From NCBI RefSeq assembly GCF_020184175.1, contig NC_065533.1, positions 47,406,351 through 47,470,350 of the forward strand: a stretch of DNA of 64,000 nucleotides, in the 5' to 3' direction. Position numbers and translations under genes: made by a program. Below are positions 52,001-64,000 of the stretch, one piece after another; position 1 is the first letter of the stretch, and each line of letters starts with the position of its first letter. The notes under the pieces were generated by a model that saw nothing but the letters and a program-made list of their open reading frames with translations, did not search any database and was not told where the DNA came from. Source of the DNA: Aphis gossypii (Eukaryota > Arthropoda > Insecta > Hemiptera > Aphididae).

Positions 52001-52540
52001 GTACAATATAATATAATAAATCAATACTCGGCATGACATCGGAAACACCGTTAACTTAGTATTATTTTCGTTTTCATTGTCGTAATGTTTTAATGGCCAC
52101 CATGAAACCATAATAATTATGATGTCGATAATTTGTTTTAATCTTATGCGACTTGATTCCCTATAATAAAAAAATGTATTTTAGTAAAAATATCGATATT
52201 ATAAATAATTATTTATAAATACAAATTGTATAGATAGTTTTAAATCATATTATTTGATATAACTATATAAATTACTCATCATCCGTTTTATTTGTCAAAA
52301 TATTTGAATTTTCAGCTTAGTTCAAGTCACATAAAATAAATGGGACATAATATTATGTATAATTTTCATTTTTTTTTTATTTTTACATGATTGAATTTGA
52401 AATAGAATGTATATAAACTAAAATGATAAAGTATTTAATATTTTTTATCCAATAAAATATTTTTCGAAAGTATTTAAAATATATTATATTTAAGTACTTT
52501 TACCCAAGTTCTTTGCAAGACTAGAGCGTATGAAATGAAA
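49098..52540. other. AT-rich non-coding region
   Basis: No gene seen. The 51000-51480 stretch is more balanced in composition but has no supported exon. A TGACC/GGTCA everted repeat at 50149-50164 is listed separately. Confidence 0.45.
50149..50164. promoter_or_regulatory. Everted TGACC/GGTCA repeat
   Basis: TGTGACCCAGGTCACA contains two GGTCA half-sites pointing outward with a two-base spacer. Nuclear receptors bind GGTCA-type half-sites. Nothing nearby shows function. Confidence 0.25.
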
Positions 52541-52745
52541 ATCCTGTTCCCCTCCATCCGCGCTCGATGGGTATGTTAAGCGGTATAGAACTAGTACGTA
52601 CTATGGTCGTATATTTTGTTACAGAGGTCCGATCGAAAAATAAAATATAAATCCCTCGAACGTTGAAAAATATAATGCGTATATACGATACAACATTATA
52701 ATATAATAATATATTCAGATTATATTGTGGGAGAGTGGAAAAAAA

Positions 52746-52892
52746 ATGTATAGTAATAATAATAACCGAAAACCGCGAGTCCGAGAACAGTCGCCGTTTG
52801 GTCCTAATCCCCGGCCCGGCGGCCGGATTTATTGCCGAAATCGCATTAGGCCAGATGAAGAAGAAGAAGTGACATACCGTCCGAACGCTTAA
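52746..52892 (+). CDS. Small ORF of 48 codons, proline/arginine-rich (weak)
   Basis: An ATG preceded by seven A bases opens MYSNNNNRKPRVREQSPFGP, continuing through NPRPGGR to an acidic EEEE and a TAA at 52890-52892. It is GC-rich apart from the AAT run. No domain is recognised. It sits at the front of the CpG islands, so it might be an upstream ORF or the start of a 5' exon. Chance is possible. Confidence 0.18.
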   Translation: MYSNNNNRKPRVREQSPFGPNPRPGGRIYCRNRIRPDEEEEVTYRPNA

Positions 52893-53720
52893 CGTTTTCG
52901 ACGTGCGTGAAACGGATGCGGCGTACGGTCGTTAAGAGATGTAAAATATTACGAATTCCCCGTGTGCCTATAATATTGCATATTATATACGTACGAGTAA
53001 GCGCATTTCGTTTATTTGCATACGATATTTTATTTTTTACTCGGCCTGCCCGACTCCATGAATCGCGTTTTTATTTTATTTTTTCATACACCTACGCGAT
53101 GATGTTGGCATAAAATATTATATTATTATTATTATTATTATCGTATTCGAGGCGAATAGGACCACGCCCGCGCACATGAATTATTTTATTTTATTATTAA
53201 AAGGTCGTTACGTGAAACGTTACGCACGTACCGCGGTATTGATAGCTAATAGTATATCGTTATGTGGTCACCCATCTGCACTCGCACCGCTTGAAAACGC
53301 GCCAAAACTTGTAGCACACGTGTCGAATGAAAGACGACGGGCACGTGCTGTTTTTATCGACTACGCCAGCGAACAGCCGTCCCCTTCGGTTTGCGGGAAT
53401 CACATATCAAAAACCGTAAGAGTACATCAGCAAGTCGCTTATAGTTTTTTTTTTTATACATATATCTACCTTTAAATGTGCACCTACCCTTACGCGCGTA
53501 GAACACGATTATTTTTTATTTTCAAGACCGCGTCGGTTTACGGCGGGGCACATGTTATTTTATAATGTTCAATACGTGCAGATGATATAATATATTATAA
53601 GCGACACAAATATATAAATGATATAATATAATGACGTTTCCGCGATGCCCACGACCGCTAACGGACCACGTCTGGCACTACTTATATACACTTTTTTTGC
53701 GTCGTGTTTTTGTGGCTTTT

Positions 53721-53736
53721 TTTTTGACGTCAAAAA
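53721..53736. promoter_or_regulatory. CRE-centred perfect palindrome
   Basis: TTTTTGACGTCAAAAA is a perfect 16-bp palindrome around TGACGTCA, the full cAMP response element bound by CREB/ATF-type bZIP factors. It lies in a promoter-like island. Confidence 0.4.
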
Positions 53737-53785
53737 CACTAGTTCGAGTCGATTGTGTTTAGGTTAGATTCGAATTTCTTTTAAT

Positions 53786-54034
53786 TTGGCTCGGACCCGT
53801 CGAATTCGCTTCAAGCGCGTAGTATATAGTGTTGTTTTATTATTGTGTATAGTCATTATTGATCATCAATCGTACGCAGTCGAGTGGTCAGCGAATCGGC
53901 TGGAGACAAATCCCGCGGGAAAATCATTGTTCGATATATATTGTTTTTACAGGGACGTTATACCAGCACGTATTGTCTCCGTTTTATATCCATACAACAT
54001 ATATATTTTTTGCGTTAAGCAGTTCCCATTTTAA
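53786..54034 (+). CDS. Possible secreted-protein exon lacking an ATG (weak)
   Basis: The frame is open for 82 codons and its start resembles a signal peptide: a basic RTRRIRFKR, a hydrophobic VVYSVVLLLCIVII, then DHQSYAVEWSANRLETNPAG with a plausible cleavage after SYA. No ATG exists in frame; the frame begins after a TAG, so an upstream exon supplying the start would be needed. The second half (from about residue 55) becomes F/I/Y-rich and spans the acceptor-like TTTTTACAG, so it may not be coding. No family is recognised. Confidence 0.2.
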   Translation: MARTRRIRFKRVVYSVVLLLCIVIIDHQSYAVEWSANRLETNPAGKSLFDIYCFYRDVIPARIVSVLYPYNIYIFCVKQFPF

Positions 54035-55440
54035 ATTATATAAATGTATTGATTTTACAACGATATATGTGTTTTTTTTTTTGTAGACGAGTACTCGATA
54101 AAGTTGTCGATAAAATATTTAAATTTTCAATATTTAAAGTGGTTTAGGATAGAAAACTTTACCCTGTTTCTATTTTAAAGAGAAAAAAAATTAAAAATTT
54201 CCAGAACTAGACAAAAAAATAAGGAAAAACTGGAATTTTCTCATTGAACCAAATTTTGACTAAATTGATTTTTTTTTGATTGTATCATGATTCAAAAATG
54301 GATAGGTAATCTCAGAAATTTTAAATTTTCATTGAATATTTAAATTATAACTATACGTGGTATAATTTAATAAATTAATATTTGAAAATACGTGTAAATG
54401 ATGTATAGCAGTATAGTGTTAACTATAGGTTATAATCACCTACACAGACCCGCTGGTAATGATTTGAAAATGGCTAGCAATCGTTTTAGAACTATCACGT
54501 GAAAAACTGAAATGTGCCACTCATTTGCAGTACGCCAGTAGGTTTGAGTGTGTTTGTTGTGTGCAGGATCAACGGCAGAGGCGCGCACACCTGTAATATG
54601 ATATTGTATATTATATATTATTATTACATTATGCATAACGAGACGATAATAATAATTATGTTATGGGCCAGTTGAAGCGGTGTCATCGACACAATAATAT
54701 ACAACACGCATAATTTAGTTGTGAAAAAAAAACAGTCAAAGCGAAATGCCAAGTAGTGCCGAGCACTAGAATTACCTCATCACTTTACGTGCGAGCGCGC
54801 TCGTATAATATATTATTACAACGCGACTGTACAACACGAGTACATTCCACAGAACCCGTGCAACAATGAAAATATACAAATAATAAAATATAATATAATA
54901 TCGTTAATATAGTCGAAGTGCAGTAGTAGTGCACGAGAAAAAAAAACGCCATTCCGCCATTGACGACTTTAAGTTATCTGGGACCCGCTTAAATTAAAAA
55001 GAAAATACATTCTATGGCTCACTTCTATTCTTTTTTATACCGATATTATATTATACTACGAAACGTTCGACGATATTTTATAATAATAATATTATACTTA
55101 TTCGTCCGCATACGCGTTTATTATTATTTACGCGACTCTTTATATATATATAATATATTATACGTGTGTGCTTTATGTATATTATGTATTGTGTATAGGT
55201 TCATTCCTCGACTTGTGGAGTATATAATATTATAATAATAATCATAATAATATCGCAGTACGACGAAAAAATACGAAGGTACGACATACGTCTGAGTTCG
55301 TCGCTCTTTTCTCGTCGTTTCACATCGACGTATTATGTATAATACTATATATTATACAGTGTCAAAAAACCCATCTATTTTTCCCGTGTTCTATCGGACT
55401 GCCATACAATTTACAATCGCACCGATCACCTAAGCGTAAA

Positions 55441-58400
55441 AAGTTAAAATTTAATATGCTAACATAATATGCATAATAACAAAATATATTTTTAACTTTT
55501 CAGGTAGGTAATTTGTTTTTCTGTTATATCAAAATTATTATGTACCTACAGATAGGTGTTGTAATACAATTATGTCATTCTTATCAATAATAATGATTGA
55601 TTAAGTATGGCAAAGAGAGTACTCGATCATCGAAAAACACATTCTTCAAAAAGCTTGAATATAAAATATAAATGTAAACCAATATTGATTCTGTTTGATT
55701 AAAGACAGACATTTTTTTTTCAATTTATAGCCAGTTGTTAGATTGATTATACATCGACTACATTTTTTTGGTTAAAATATGTACTTATGTGTAAGTATAT
55801 ATATACTGAAATCAAAAGGGTGAAAGGTGTAAAAAGTCAATTAATAACAATTTGAATTAATTAAAATATTAAATATACAATCCTTCAATATTTTACCATA
55901 CACAATATGCGCTGTTGACAAATATCCAAATATATCTATAAATCGACTTATACACCTACAACTATGATGATAAAAAATGTGCCCAATGAGCCAAAAAAAT
56001 TAGCCTGCTTAAATTTTAGCATTGGTATAAAAAAAACCGCAAATGGCGTCGCTGACCCTATGAAATTGTTAAACTTATTACGAAATAGTGTTTGTGATTT
56101 AAATCATCGTATATAGGATTTTATCATGCATATCCTAAACAATACTTAAAATCAATTATTTTTTGAGATTTATAACTACCCTTAGAGTTATTTATTAAAC
56201 TTATATTAGTTATTATGATGAAGAATGAAGATTTTTAAATTATTATACATTTAAAGCTGACCGAGAGTTAACAATTAATAAATAACCGTTCGTTATGATG
56301 GAGAAAAAATAAAATATAATTTGTATTATTATAATATGATGTTAACACATTAACCAAACCATAATTTCTCGTCCTATGTTATAGTAAATTTAGTTAAGTT
56401 GCATGATTTAAAGTAATTAGACGACATTTTTAGTAATAAAATTAAAAAAGTTTTGTTTTCAAAAAAATGCATTGAGAAAAAAGGTTAGGTACAGCTGTTT
56501 AAAAACAAAAAAAAAAGAAAAGTTTTTCTAACTAATAGTAAAATATATTTTTAATACGATCAAAAACGGATACCTGTGTGATATCCTTCAAAACACTATC
56601 ATCCCTTTTCGGTTATATAACAAATGTTTTAACTTTAAGTTGATGTTTTTAAACGAATTTTCTATATGTAATCTCGTAATATTATTAGAAGGTTATAATA
56701 TACCTACAACGTGTACTACCAGTAAATACTCTGAATCGGTACATAATTTATTGCGTGCACTATATTTTTAAAATTTCGTCAAAATCAGCCCTTTATTAAA
56801 CCCCTTAAAAATCCCATAGCGAAACGTCTCCTCTTTATTGGGAGAATATCTAATAAATAGATATTCGTACACATATATTATAAAATATTGTACGTCGTTC
56901 ACATACGTATTATGTAGGTATACGAACAAGCGGCTTACACGATACTTTATGACATGTATCCCATCTTTATATTATACACTCACGTTTCATATTGTGTATT
57001 TGTGTCTCTCTCCAGTGTTGTGCGCACGTATTTTGTTGTGATTTCGTTCAAGTTATTTTTCCCATTTATTTTTGAGTATACTGCTTTGACTGCATATTTT
57101 TTCCACGTTACAAATCGTTTAGTGTTTAACAATTTTACATCTTGATAAGACCGGGAATATGAAAGAATACGATTTTTTTTTTTTTTTTAATAATAAATTA
57201 CTGGAAAATAGCGTAGCAAAAACATTTTTCTTTTTACAACAAAAACAATAACGAGAGGGTTAATGTGTTACGGGTTAAAAAAAAGTTCCGCAAAAACTGG
57301 CTAAGATATTTTTAATTAAGTTACAATAAACAGTATTTTATATATATTTTTTATTTCTAACGATTTAATTATGATCTTAAACACAGTTATTTATCAATAT
57401 TTTATTATTATTATTATTTGTATCATTATTATCAAGTTAAAAAAATATTAATTTGATATTAGGTAGATGATGTTTACCGATTTCCACTTGTTAAAATAAT
57501 GAAGAATGTCAACTTATTTTTTATAATAGTATAATACCTGTATATGTTTATTTTTCTTTGGTTTATTAATGTTTTTTAATATAATTAAACTATTCAAATA
57601 CATGAATTTTGAACAATGAACTGGTGACCGGAAAAAAGAAACCCAGTATGGTATAATAATACATAATATTTTACACGAATTTACAATATTATGTTTTCTA
57701 ATGTAATGTAAAAAAACGAATTTATACTGAAATACTATGAATTAAAAAAAAAAAATCTATTATAATCTTAAGTTGTTGAACAACGGTGATATGCATTATT
57801 ATACATAGGTACATAGCAAATTGATTCTGTTACCATTAATAAAACAGAACACTATGATTTCAAAACAATTTCCTCCTCCACTCGTCAGTATTGAATTAAA
57901 TCAAATATGAGGTTTAACCTACCTACAGCGTAGTAGTGTTATCGCGGATCGCCAGCTGCATAATTATACTGTGTTTATTGAATATTATAATCCACGGTTA
58001 ATACTGGTTAGCACATAGACTCTTAAGGACACTCAAAATTTGTGAGCTTACAATTCTTGGCTAGTCTGTGCCGAACTTCTTCATCCGTAATCCGTACTTG
58101 GCCACGTTAAATTTATAAATACTAAAAATCCGTACAAATTCCATCGTAGGCTATAATATTGTACCTACACCATGTATCACGTACCCACATAATAATATAA
58201 TATGTTGTTTAGGACAGCTACAATTTTAGAAATATTTAAACCATTGGACCAAAATGCAAACTACTCGACGCGCCAGCATGGAATTTCGACGCGCCCACCC
58301 GTCGCGGGAACTCGCGATTGTTGATGGTGGCGGTTTTAGTCTTTGAAATATTTCCCCATGATGTGACATTTCAAAATACCAAACAGCACAAAAATACACA

Positions 58401-60690
58401 CACAAACACATACATTTACTCACATATAACTACACGATATTTAGAGATTTAATGGTATTATTGTGTAATAACTATTAAATAAAAAAGATTTGATGCTATT
58501 GTGTTCATAAGTGTAATAAACTTGTTTGGTTTGATAATATTGAGCGACACAGTCGACCGATCAATTATTGATACTTGACACAAACAACCGTATTACATTA
58601 TTAGAATTAAAATGTTGCTCGTCATTGATAATAGCGTAGTAATAATAATATTATATAATTTATATACTAAATACAAATAAAATAAAATACTATTTATTGT
58701 GTTTTATAATTACAGTGTTCTAATAATTTATCGATCGTCAATGACATCGTAATTTACATACCATATTCTATGGTTTGTAGTTTACTTTTTCTATACCATG
58801 AACTCAATTAAAAAATGTAAGAGAGTTTAATAATCGCATTACTTAGTTTTAAAAATTTCATACATATTATTATTTTTTTAAGTAGATATTATTATTAATT
58901 TAAAAAAAAAAAAAAATTGAACAATTCTATTAAAATTTCAATGTTAAAATATGTTCCGAATCTATTATTCGTGTATAGTTCTTGTGATGTTTAAATAATT
59001 AAACAGCTAGTACGTTAGCTAGGTATCTATAAAGTAATATTTTGTTCTATTAAACTCGTGCTCACGTTTGTACGTAGAACAAGCATATATTGTACCTACA
59101 GGCTGCAATATCGTTCGCTAATATTGTTTGCAGAGTCGTAAGTGCGACGATTTGCGCAACATAAATCATGTCAGATGTCTAAAGCGTCAGAGAAGTTTAA
59201 ACTACTCCGTAACATTATAATAATAATTATATAAGTGCTCACCAACGTTTAACGTGGTTCATATATTCATGCGTAATATTCGCGTAGTAGTATTAACTAG
59301 ATAACTAATAATCTCTTATTGTTGGAATTCATCATTTGACAATAATATCATATACACTGCTTAAGCAAACAATGTAATTTATTATTCAAGTTATTATTCA
59401 AGACATGTGTGTACGTAAGTTATATATCAATATACTAAATAGTTTATTATAAACAATATCATTATACATTTTAAATACTATATTATAATATTTATTATTA
59501 TCTGTAAATAGTTAGTAATATATAAATGAGTTATACCTATAATATTTTTTTTTTATTTGAATAGTTTTTTTTTTTTATTTAACGTCAGATTTACGTTTAT
59601 TACCCATTTACAAACACCTACATCGTGGGTGTGTTTATTATTATTATTATTTTTTTTTTCGTAAATGATCCTTTCTCCAGTAATTGTTCAATGTTATAGA
59701 CAAAAAAAAAAAAAAATGAATAACACGCATTTCGGTATGTCGTTTACAATCAATAGGTATATCGGTTGACAATAGTCAATAGCAATATGTTTTGGACGCG
59801 TTATAAAAGCTTTGCAAATCACATCCAGATTTAAGTGAGATATGAGTTTTTTTTAGCCTTTTACACACATTGCAAGCCGCGTGTGTGTAATCAAGCTAAA
59901 AAGTAATTATGAGATGTTTCACATTCCATATTTCACATTTCCACTATATTACGCAAGTGTGCTTCTTGTTTTCCGTATCTCTCATGTATTATATATTTGA
60001 ATTTAACACTGCCTTTACGATGCTATCCGGATGCCATTATATCGTATTATATAAGATAACTAGTGGTGTCTCTTTAAAATATGCGCCTTCTTGTCGTGCT
60101 ACGCTTTTGTTGACTAAAGTCGTTTTTCTGCGGTTTTATTCAACTAACAAAGCGCACTGTTCGTCGTCTATAGCCAGTCAAACCGCATCTGCTTTTTAAT
60201 CAGGTGATATTTTGTTAACTACGCTTTTACTACATCATACATTATGTTTAATATGTAAAACGTAAAGTGTTCCATATACCATATTATGGGATATAATATA
60301 ATATTGTTATGTGTTGCGGATCGGTATAGGTATACTTTATCGAAAAATCAATAGGAAATGTAATAAATAATAATATATTGTTAAGTGTTAACACACTGGA
60401 AACTGTGTATTATATAAATAGTCACTTTATTCTGACAACACGAGGACTTTCTGGCCTTCGGGTTTTGGATTTATATATATATTTGCGTATATTATATAAA
60501 TACAATGTGTAACAGTAAAAAGACTAGTGAAATATGCGATTTATTTTTTGTTTATTTTTTTATTTTTGTTAAATAGGTTCGTACACCGACGCACATTAAT
60601 ATCGTAATATAAAACCTTCCTACCGGCAATAAATATATAACAATGATAATTGTATGATGGCGTATCATTTGCCTGTCTGCGTTCAACACA
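55441..60690. other. AT-rich non-coding region
   Basis: No gene seen. A GC-richer patch at 58230-58350 carries a minus-strand 65-codon frame without distinguishing features. A plus-strand 96-codon frame at 59909-60199 does begin at ATG but has no recognisable motif. T and A homopolymers and TA runs are frequent. Intron or intergenic DNA. Confidence 0.4.
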
Positions 60691-61356
60691 TAATATGTGG
60701 CGTACCTACTATTGAAAGCCGGAAATTTACGTGAAGCGAATTTGAATTTGAAAAACACGTTGTATTAAATTACCCGTGGATGATAATAATAATAATAATA
60801 ACGCGACGATGACGATAATGTTATATTAAAATAAAATATCGGACGCCTTCTCGCCGTCAGCCGCCGTGATTGTGCACCGCATTTCAAACGTGCAACGCTA
60901 AAACTAAAACGAACGGACCGCATGTATAATACACTATACAGACCATTGTACCGGTATACCACGTATTACGACGATAATAATGATTATTATATAATAATTT
61001 GTGGTCGAAAACGTTCACGTGTGATGCGCTTCGTCCGTCGGTCCGTATTTAAACGGAACGAATTCGTGCCAATCCATTCAATTATACAACAACGGACGTG
61101 CGCGTACGCTCTCACCGGCGGCGCCGTTGTGGGTACCTGCGTTTTTTTTTCGGTTTTTTCCCCAACAAAAAATCTCCCGGAACGAGTGAAATGTGAAATT
61201 TAATTCTCTATTGTCGGGTCGCGTTGTTGTTTATTGGACGATTCATAAAAAAAAAAAAAATCGAAAAAAATTCATACGCGTCTGCGAGTTATATATATTA
61301 ATATAATACCTAATATATATATATATATATGTACTAGACATCCTAGCGCCAATAAT

Positions 61357-61404
<48 letters not shown>

Positions 61405-62260
61405 GGACACGCGATCGGAGAGGACATACACACACATATGTATATTATATTTACTCGTATGTACGTATATATATTATTATATGTATATTTGCGGGTCGCG
61501 GGCGGTCGAATCTCAATAATAATAATAATATGTATACGCCGCGTCTATGTATATCGTGACGTAACAAACGCGAGTAAATATTTGTGCCCGTGATAAAAAA
61601 CAAATAGCGGACCGAAATCCCGTTTAAAAATCCGGAATAATAATAATAATAATAATATATATAATATATATATATATAATATAAATGACATGTGATATAT
61701 TACGACGACGTATGTGCCGCGCATAGTATGTATAATATATAATATATCGGCGCGATAATGGGGTCATATTTATACTGTCGAACGGAAAACAAAAACGGAA
61801 AAAAAATAAATGGCCGATGCATCGACCGGAGTTAATAATAATAATAATAAAAAAATATCGATCATCGCCGTTTTTGGTTTTAGGCCGACCGGTTGATTAT
61901 AATATTATAATTATATCGGCGAAAATTAATGTAAACTGCTGGATAATATATTAAATGGCTTTGGTGGTCCGTGTTATATTGTTAGTTTAAAAGCCCGACT
62001 ACCTGTCAGAGGCACATGTCAAAATATAGATAACGGAGGCGGCGTTGCTATTTCTATAGCTATGACAACGATCCGCGTTTTCGGAAGCGCGCCCGTCGGA
62101 ATGCGTTTAGTGTGCGAATAATAGCTGCGAACTTCGGCCCGTCGAATTCCAGTGGGAAGAGGGGTGACTAGGGCCACCTGGGGTATGGCTGGTCTCGAAG
62201 ACTGCAACCCTTAAACCGGAGTCAGCCACCTAATAATATTATAACGTTTGATCGGATTTT
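60691..62260. other. CpG-containing island near the right end, possible promoter
   Basis: GC-rich blocks (60840-60930, 61000-61140, 62030-62225) alternate with TA, CA and AAT repeats. The block 62030-62207 has a minus-strand open frame starting at TTG, reading RPAIPQVALVTPLPTGIRRA onward, without motif or ATG. As elsewhere, this looks like the 5' region of a gene not coded within view. Confidence 0.35.
61313..61401. repeat. (AT)9 and (AC)21 microsatellites
   Basis: AT run at 61313-61330 and a perfect AC run of 42 bp at 61360-61401, the longest clean CA repeat in the window. Confidence 0.92.
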
Positions 62261-64000
62261 TCGACGCTAAAATAGTACGGTAAAAAATACATTGCATATA
62301 ATCAGGTTAATCGCTTAATCATTCGGTTAATGCTTATAATCGAAATTTAAAAGATTTGTATATTTTTCGGTAAGTTTTTGAAGACCATTTGTTGGTATAG
62401 GTTGCTAATACTTAATTGTTTTCATCGATTGAATTTCTGACTGAGATTATTAGTTTCACTCATCCTCAGTGACATATTTCATAATTGTATGTTCTAAGAC
62501 ACTTAATTGCATTAATCTTTAAAAGAAATGACTCAAACCTAAGCCCTTACCTTTAGTTATTCGTCTCTTTATACACTACAGTACGACTAAAGTTATTATA
62601 ACTACGTATCTTCAAACTTATAAATAATCAATACGTTATATGAGTTCAATAAATAATATTTATTTTTATTTTTTTGTAGTAAATGTGGATGTAGACATTA
62701 AGTCCATTTACGCCTATATATTTTTTATTTTAAGCCATAGTATTTTTTATTCCGTAAAAGACAAACAATTTTTTTGTATATAATAAAATATGTGCTTAAA
62801 GTATCTCACACGAATACGGAAATTCAATTTTATCTCAATGAATCTGGATCTCAACTATTAAGCCGTTAATCACCACATTGACATTGCGTGTTTCCTAAAC
62901 ACAATAAATTCGAATGTCTGTTGTCAACTGTACGTGATTTTGAAGAAAATTGCTATTATCACTCAATGTCATCGATAAAAAAGCCAGACGAAGAAAACAA
63001 AAAAATAAATAAATGGTAACGAATAATTGTCATTTAATTTTTTTTACATAATAATATTATGTAGACTCTTTATAGTAGTCTGAATAAAATATTTAATACA
63101 TAGTTATTTAAAGCTTTCGGCTCGATGTTCATGTGGTAAAAATGTTATTAGATATAAATCAAAAACCAATTAAGTTTCTGAAGAATTGACAAGCAGTGAT
63201 CGGTAGCTTTAGTTTTTAAAAATACCTTTTCAAATTTTAATTGAACAAAATAACATATAATATCTAAATATTTATTTCCTAATGCTCTATACAATCAATT
63301 AGATATCATTCAAATGTATTAAAATTTAAATATAAAAGACAAAAATTGTATAATTTATTAAAACAAGCATAATAAAATTCAAATGAAAAAACAGTTAGGT
63401 GTTATTCATACAAATGTGATAATGTATTTAAAATTAATTATGGACTATCTTATTGTTTAAACAAAAATAAACCATGTTAATGCCTGGTATTATATTTTCA
63501 ATTTTTTGTTCATGTAAAAATATTAAGAAATTTGAAAATGATACTAAAAAAGTTTAAATTCATAAAAAGCAATGATAATGTAAGAAATGGTTTAACCCTT
63601 AGAGTAATACATGTACACACAACACTTTTCTTTTATTATTTTACTCATTACCTATTTCTAAACATTTATTCGAAAATTTTCAGAGTTTTTCCAACTTTTC
63701 AATAGTATGAATAGAATATTTTATAGCTAAAATTTGTTTTATATTAAAATATGATACTGAGAAAAAATAAATTATATCCTTCTTTAAAAATGTATTATAA
63801 TATAATAAATATGTATACAAGCAATGATTATAATATTTATATTCGATATTATATTATACTTGTTTTAAAATATGTTTACTAAATTATCTCGCAGTTCTGC
63901 TGTGATTTCGTGTTTTTTTCCTCAATTGTCTTGACATCTTCATTTTGAATCATTCAATTGAGAGCTTCATTGATATATTGGGTTAATCCATGTTTGAAAG
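62261..64000. other. AT-rich non-coding flank
   Basis: Composition drops back to AT-rich. No open frame, RNA gene or repeat with defined ends is recognisable. The window ends inside it. Confidence 0.5.

Larger units (their letters stand above)
52541..55440. other. CpG-containing islands, probable 5' region of an unseen gene
   Basis: GC-rich blocks at 52780-52920, 53150-53420, 53640-53950 and 54740-55010 alternate with TA-rich DNA. They carry a CRE-like palindrome, an E2F-like TCCCGCGGGA at 53911-53920, small ORFs and acceptor-like sites (TTGTTTTTACAG at 53953). At 54120-54360 a phenylalanine/lysine-codon-like AT-rich block with internal inverted repeats (AAATTTCCAG and CTGGAATTTT) looks repeat-derived. 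No complete gene can be assembled. Confidence 0.35.

Noticed and set aside
61243..61437. 64-codon minus-strand frame
   Set aside because: Translation of the AC and AT microsatellites.
62019..62207. 62-codon minus-strand frame with ordinary-looking peptide
   Set aside because: TTG start after a stop, no ATG, no splice signal and no recognised family.
1..64000. CRISPR array, operon, phage or integrated virus
   Set aside because: No regularly spaced identical repeats, no clustered same-strand genes and no viral reading frames were found on either strand.

Overview
The window looks like nuclear DNA from an insect, most likely an aphid (Hemiptera: Aphididae). This is inferred from style, not from a marker gene. 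The sequence is very A+T rich and full of TA runs, with scattered short CpG-containing islands. The words TAGGTA and TACCTA recur, including two exact TAGGTACCTA palindromes, and I associate these with aphid genomes. There is a eukaryotic tRNA with internal A and B boxes and no encoded CCA. There are also MITE-like elements and GT/AG splice-like sites. Nothing suggests a bacterium, plasmid or virus.

The window is gene-poor. Two features are well supported: a tRNA-Pro(CGG) gene on the minus strand (1535-1606) with its Pol III T-run, and one uninterrupted 263-codon gene on the plus strand (4238-5029) of unknown function. All other coding calls are weak. The best is a plus-strand exon at 16510-16589 that could encode a signal peptide; its donor phase matches two short open segments with acceptors near 34.2 and 34.9 kb. 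Small or start-less ORFs in GC-rich islands at 43.3, 52.7 and 53.8 kb may be 5' exons, upstream ORFs or chance.

Layout: 0-1.3 kb is AT-rich flank. 1.3-1.6 kb is a GC-rich patch with the tRNA. A 72-nt pre-miRNA-like hairpin lies at 2.23 kb. 3.8-4.1 kb resembles a LINE/SINE 3' tail, followed by the 263-codon gene. A TATA plus E-box candidate promoter is near 6.8 kb. 11-16 kb contains GC-rich, promoter-like islands ahead of the signal-peptide exon. 17-34 kb is mostly AT-rich, with hairpins, microsatellites and a decayed minus-strand coding relic near 18.7-18.9 kb. 34-35 kb carries the short candidate exons. 37.6-40.3 kb is repeat-rich, with a fold-back element and two copies of another repeat. 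43.1-44.4 kb is the densest CpG-rich island. 48.7-49.1 kb is a clear 396-bp MITE flanked by TA. 52.5-55.4 kb and 60.7-62.3 kb are further GC-rich, promoter-like islands. The rest is AT-rich intergenic or intronic DNA.

No operon or pathway can be read from the window. The many islands in otherwise AT-rich DNA would fit regulatory or 5' regions of genes with long introns, but that is inference.
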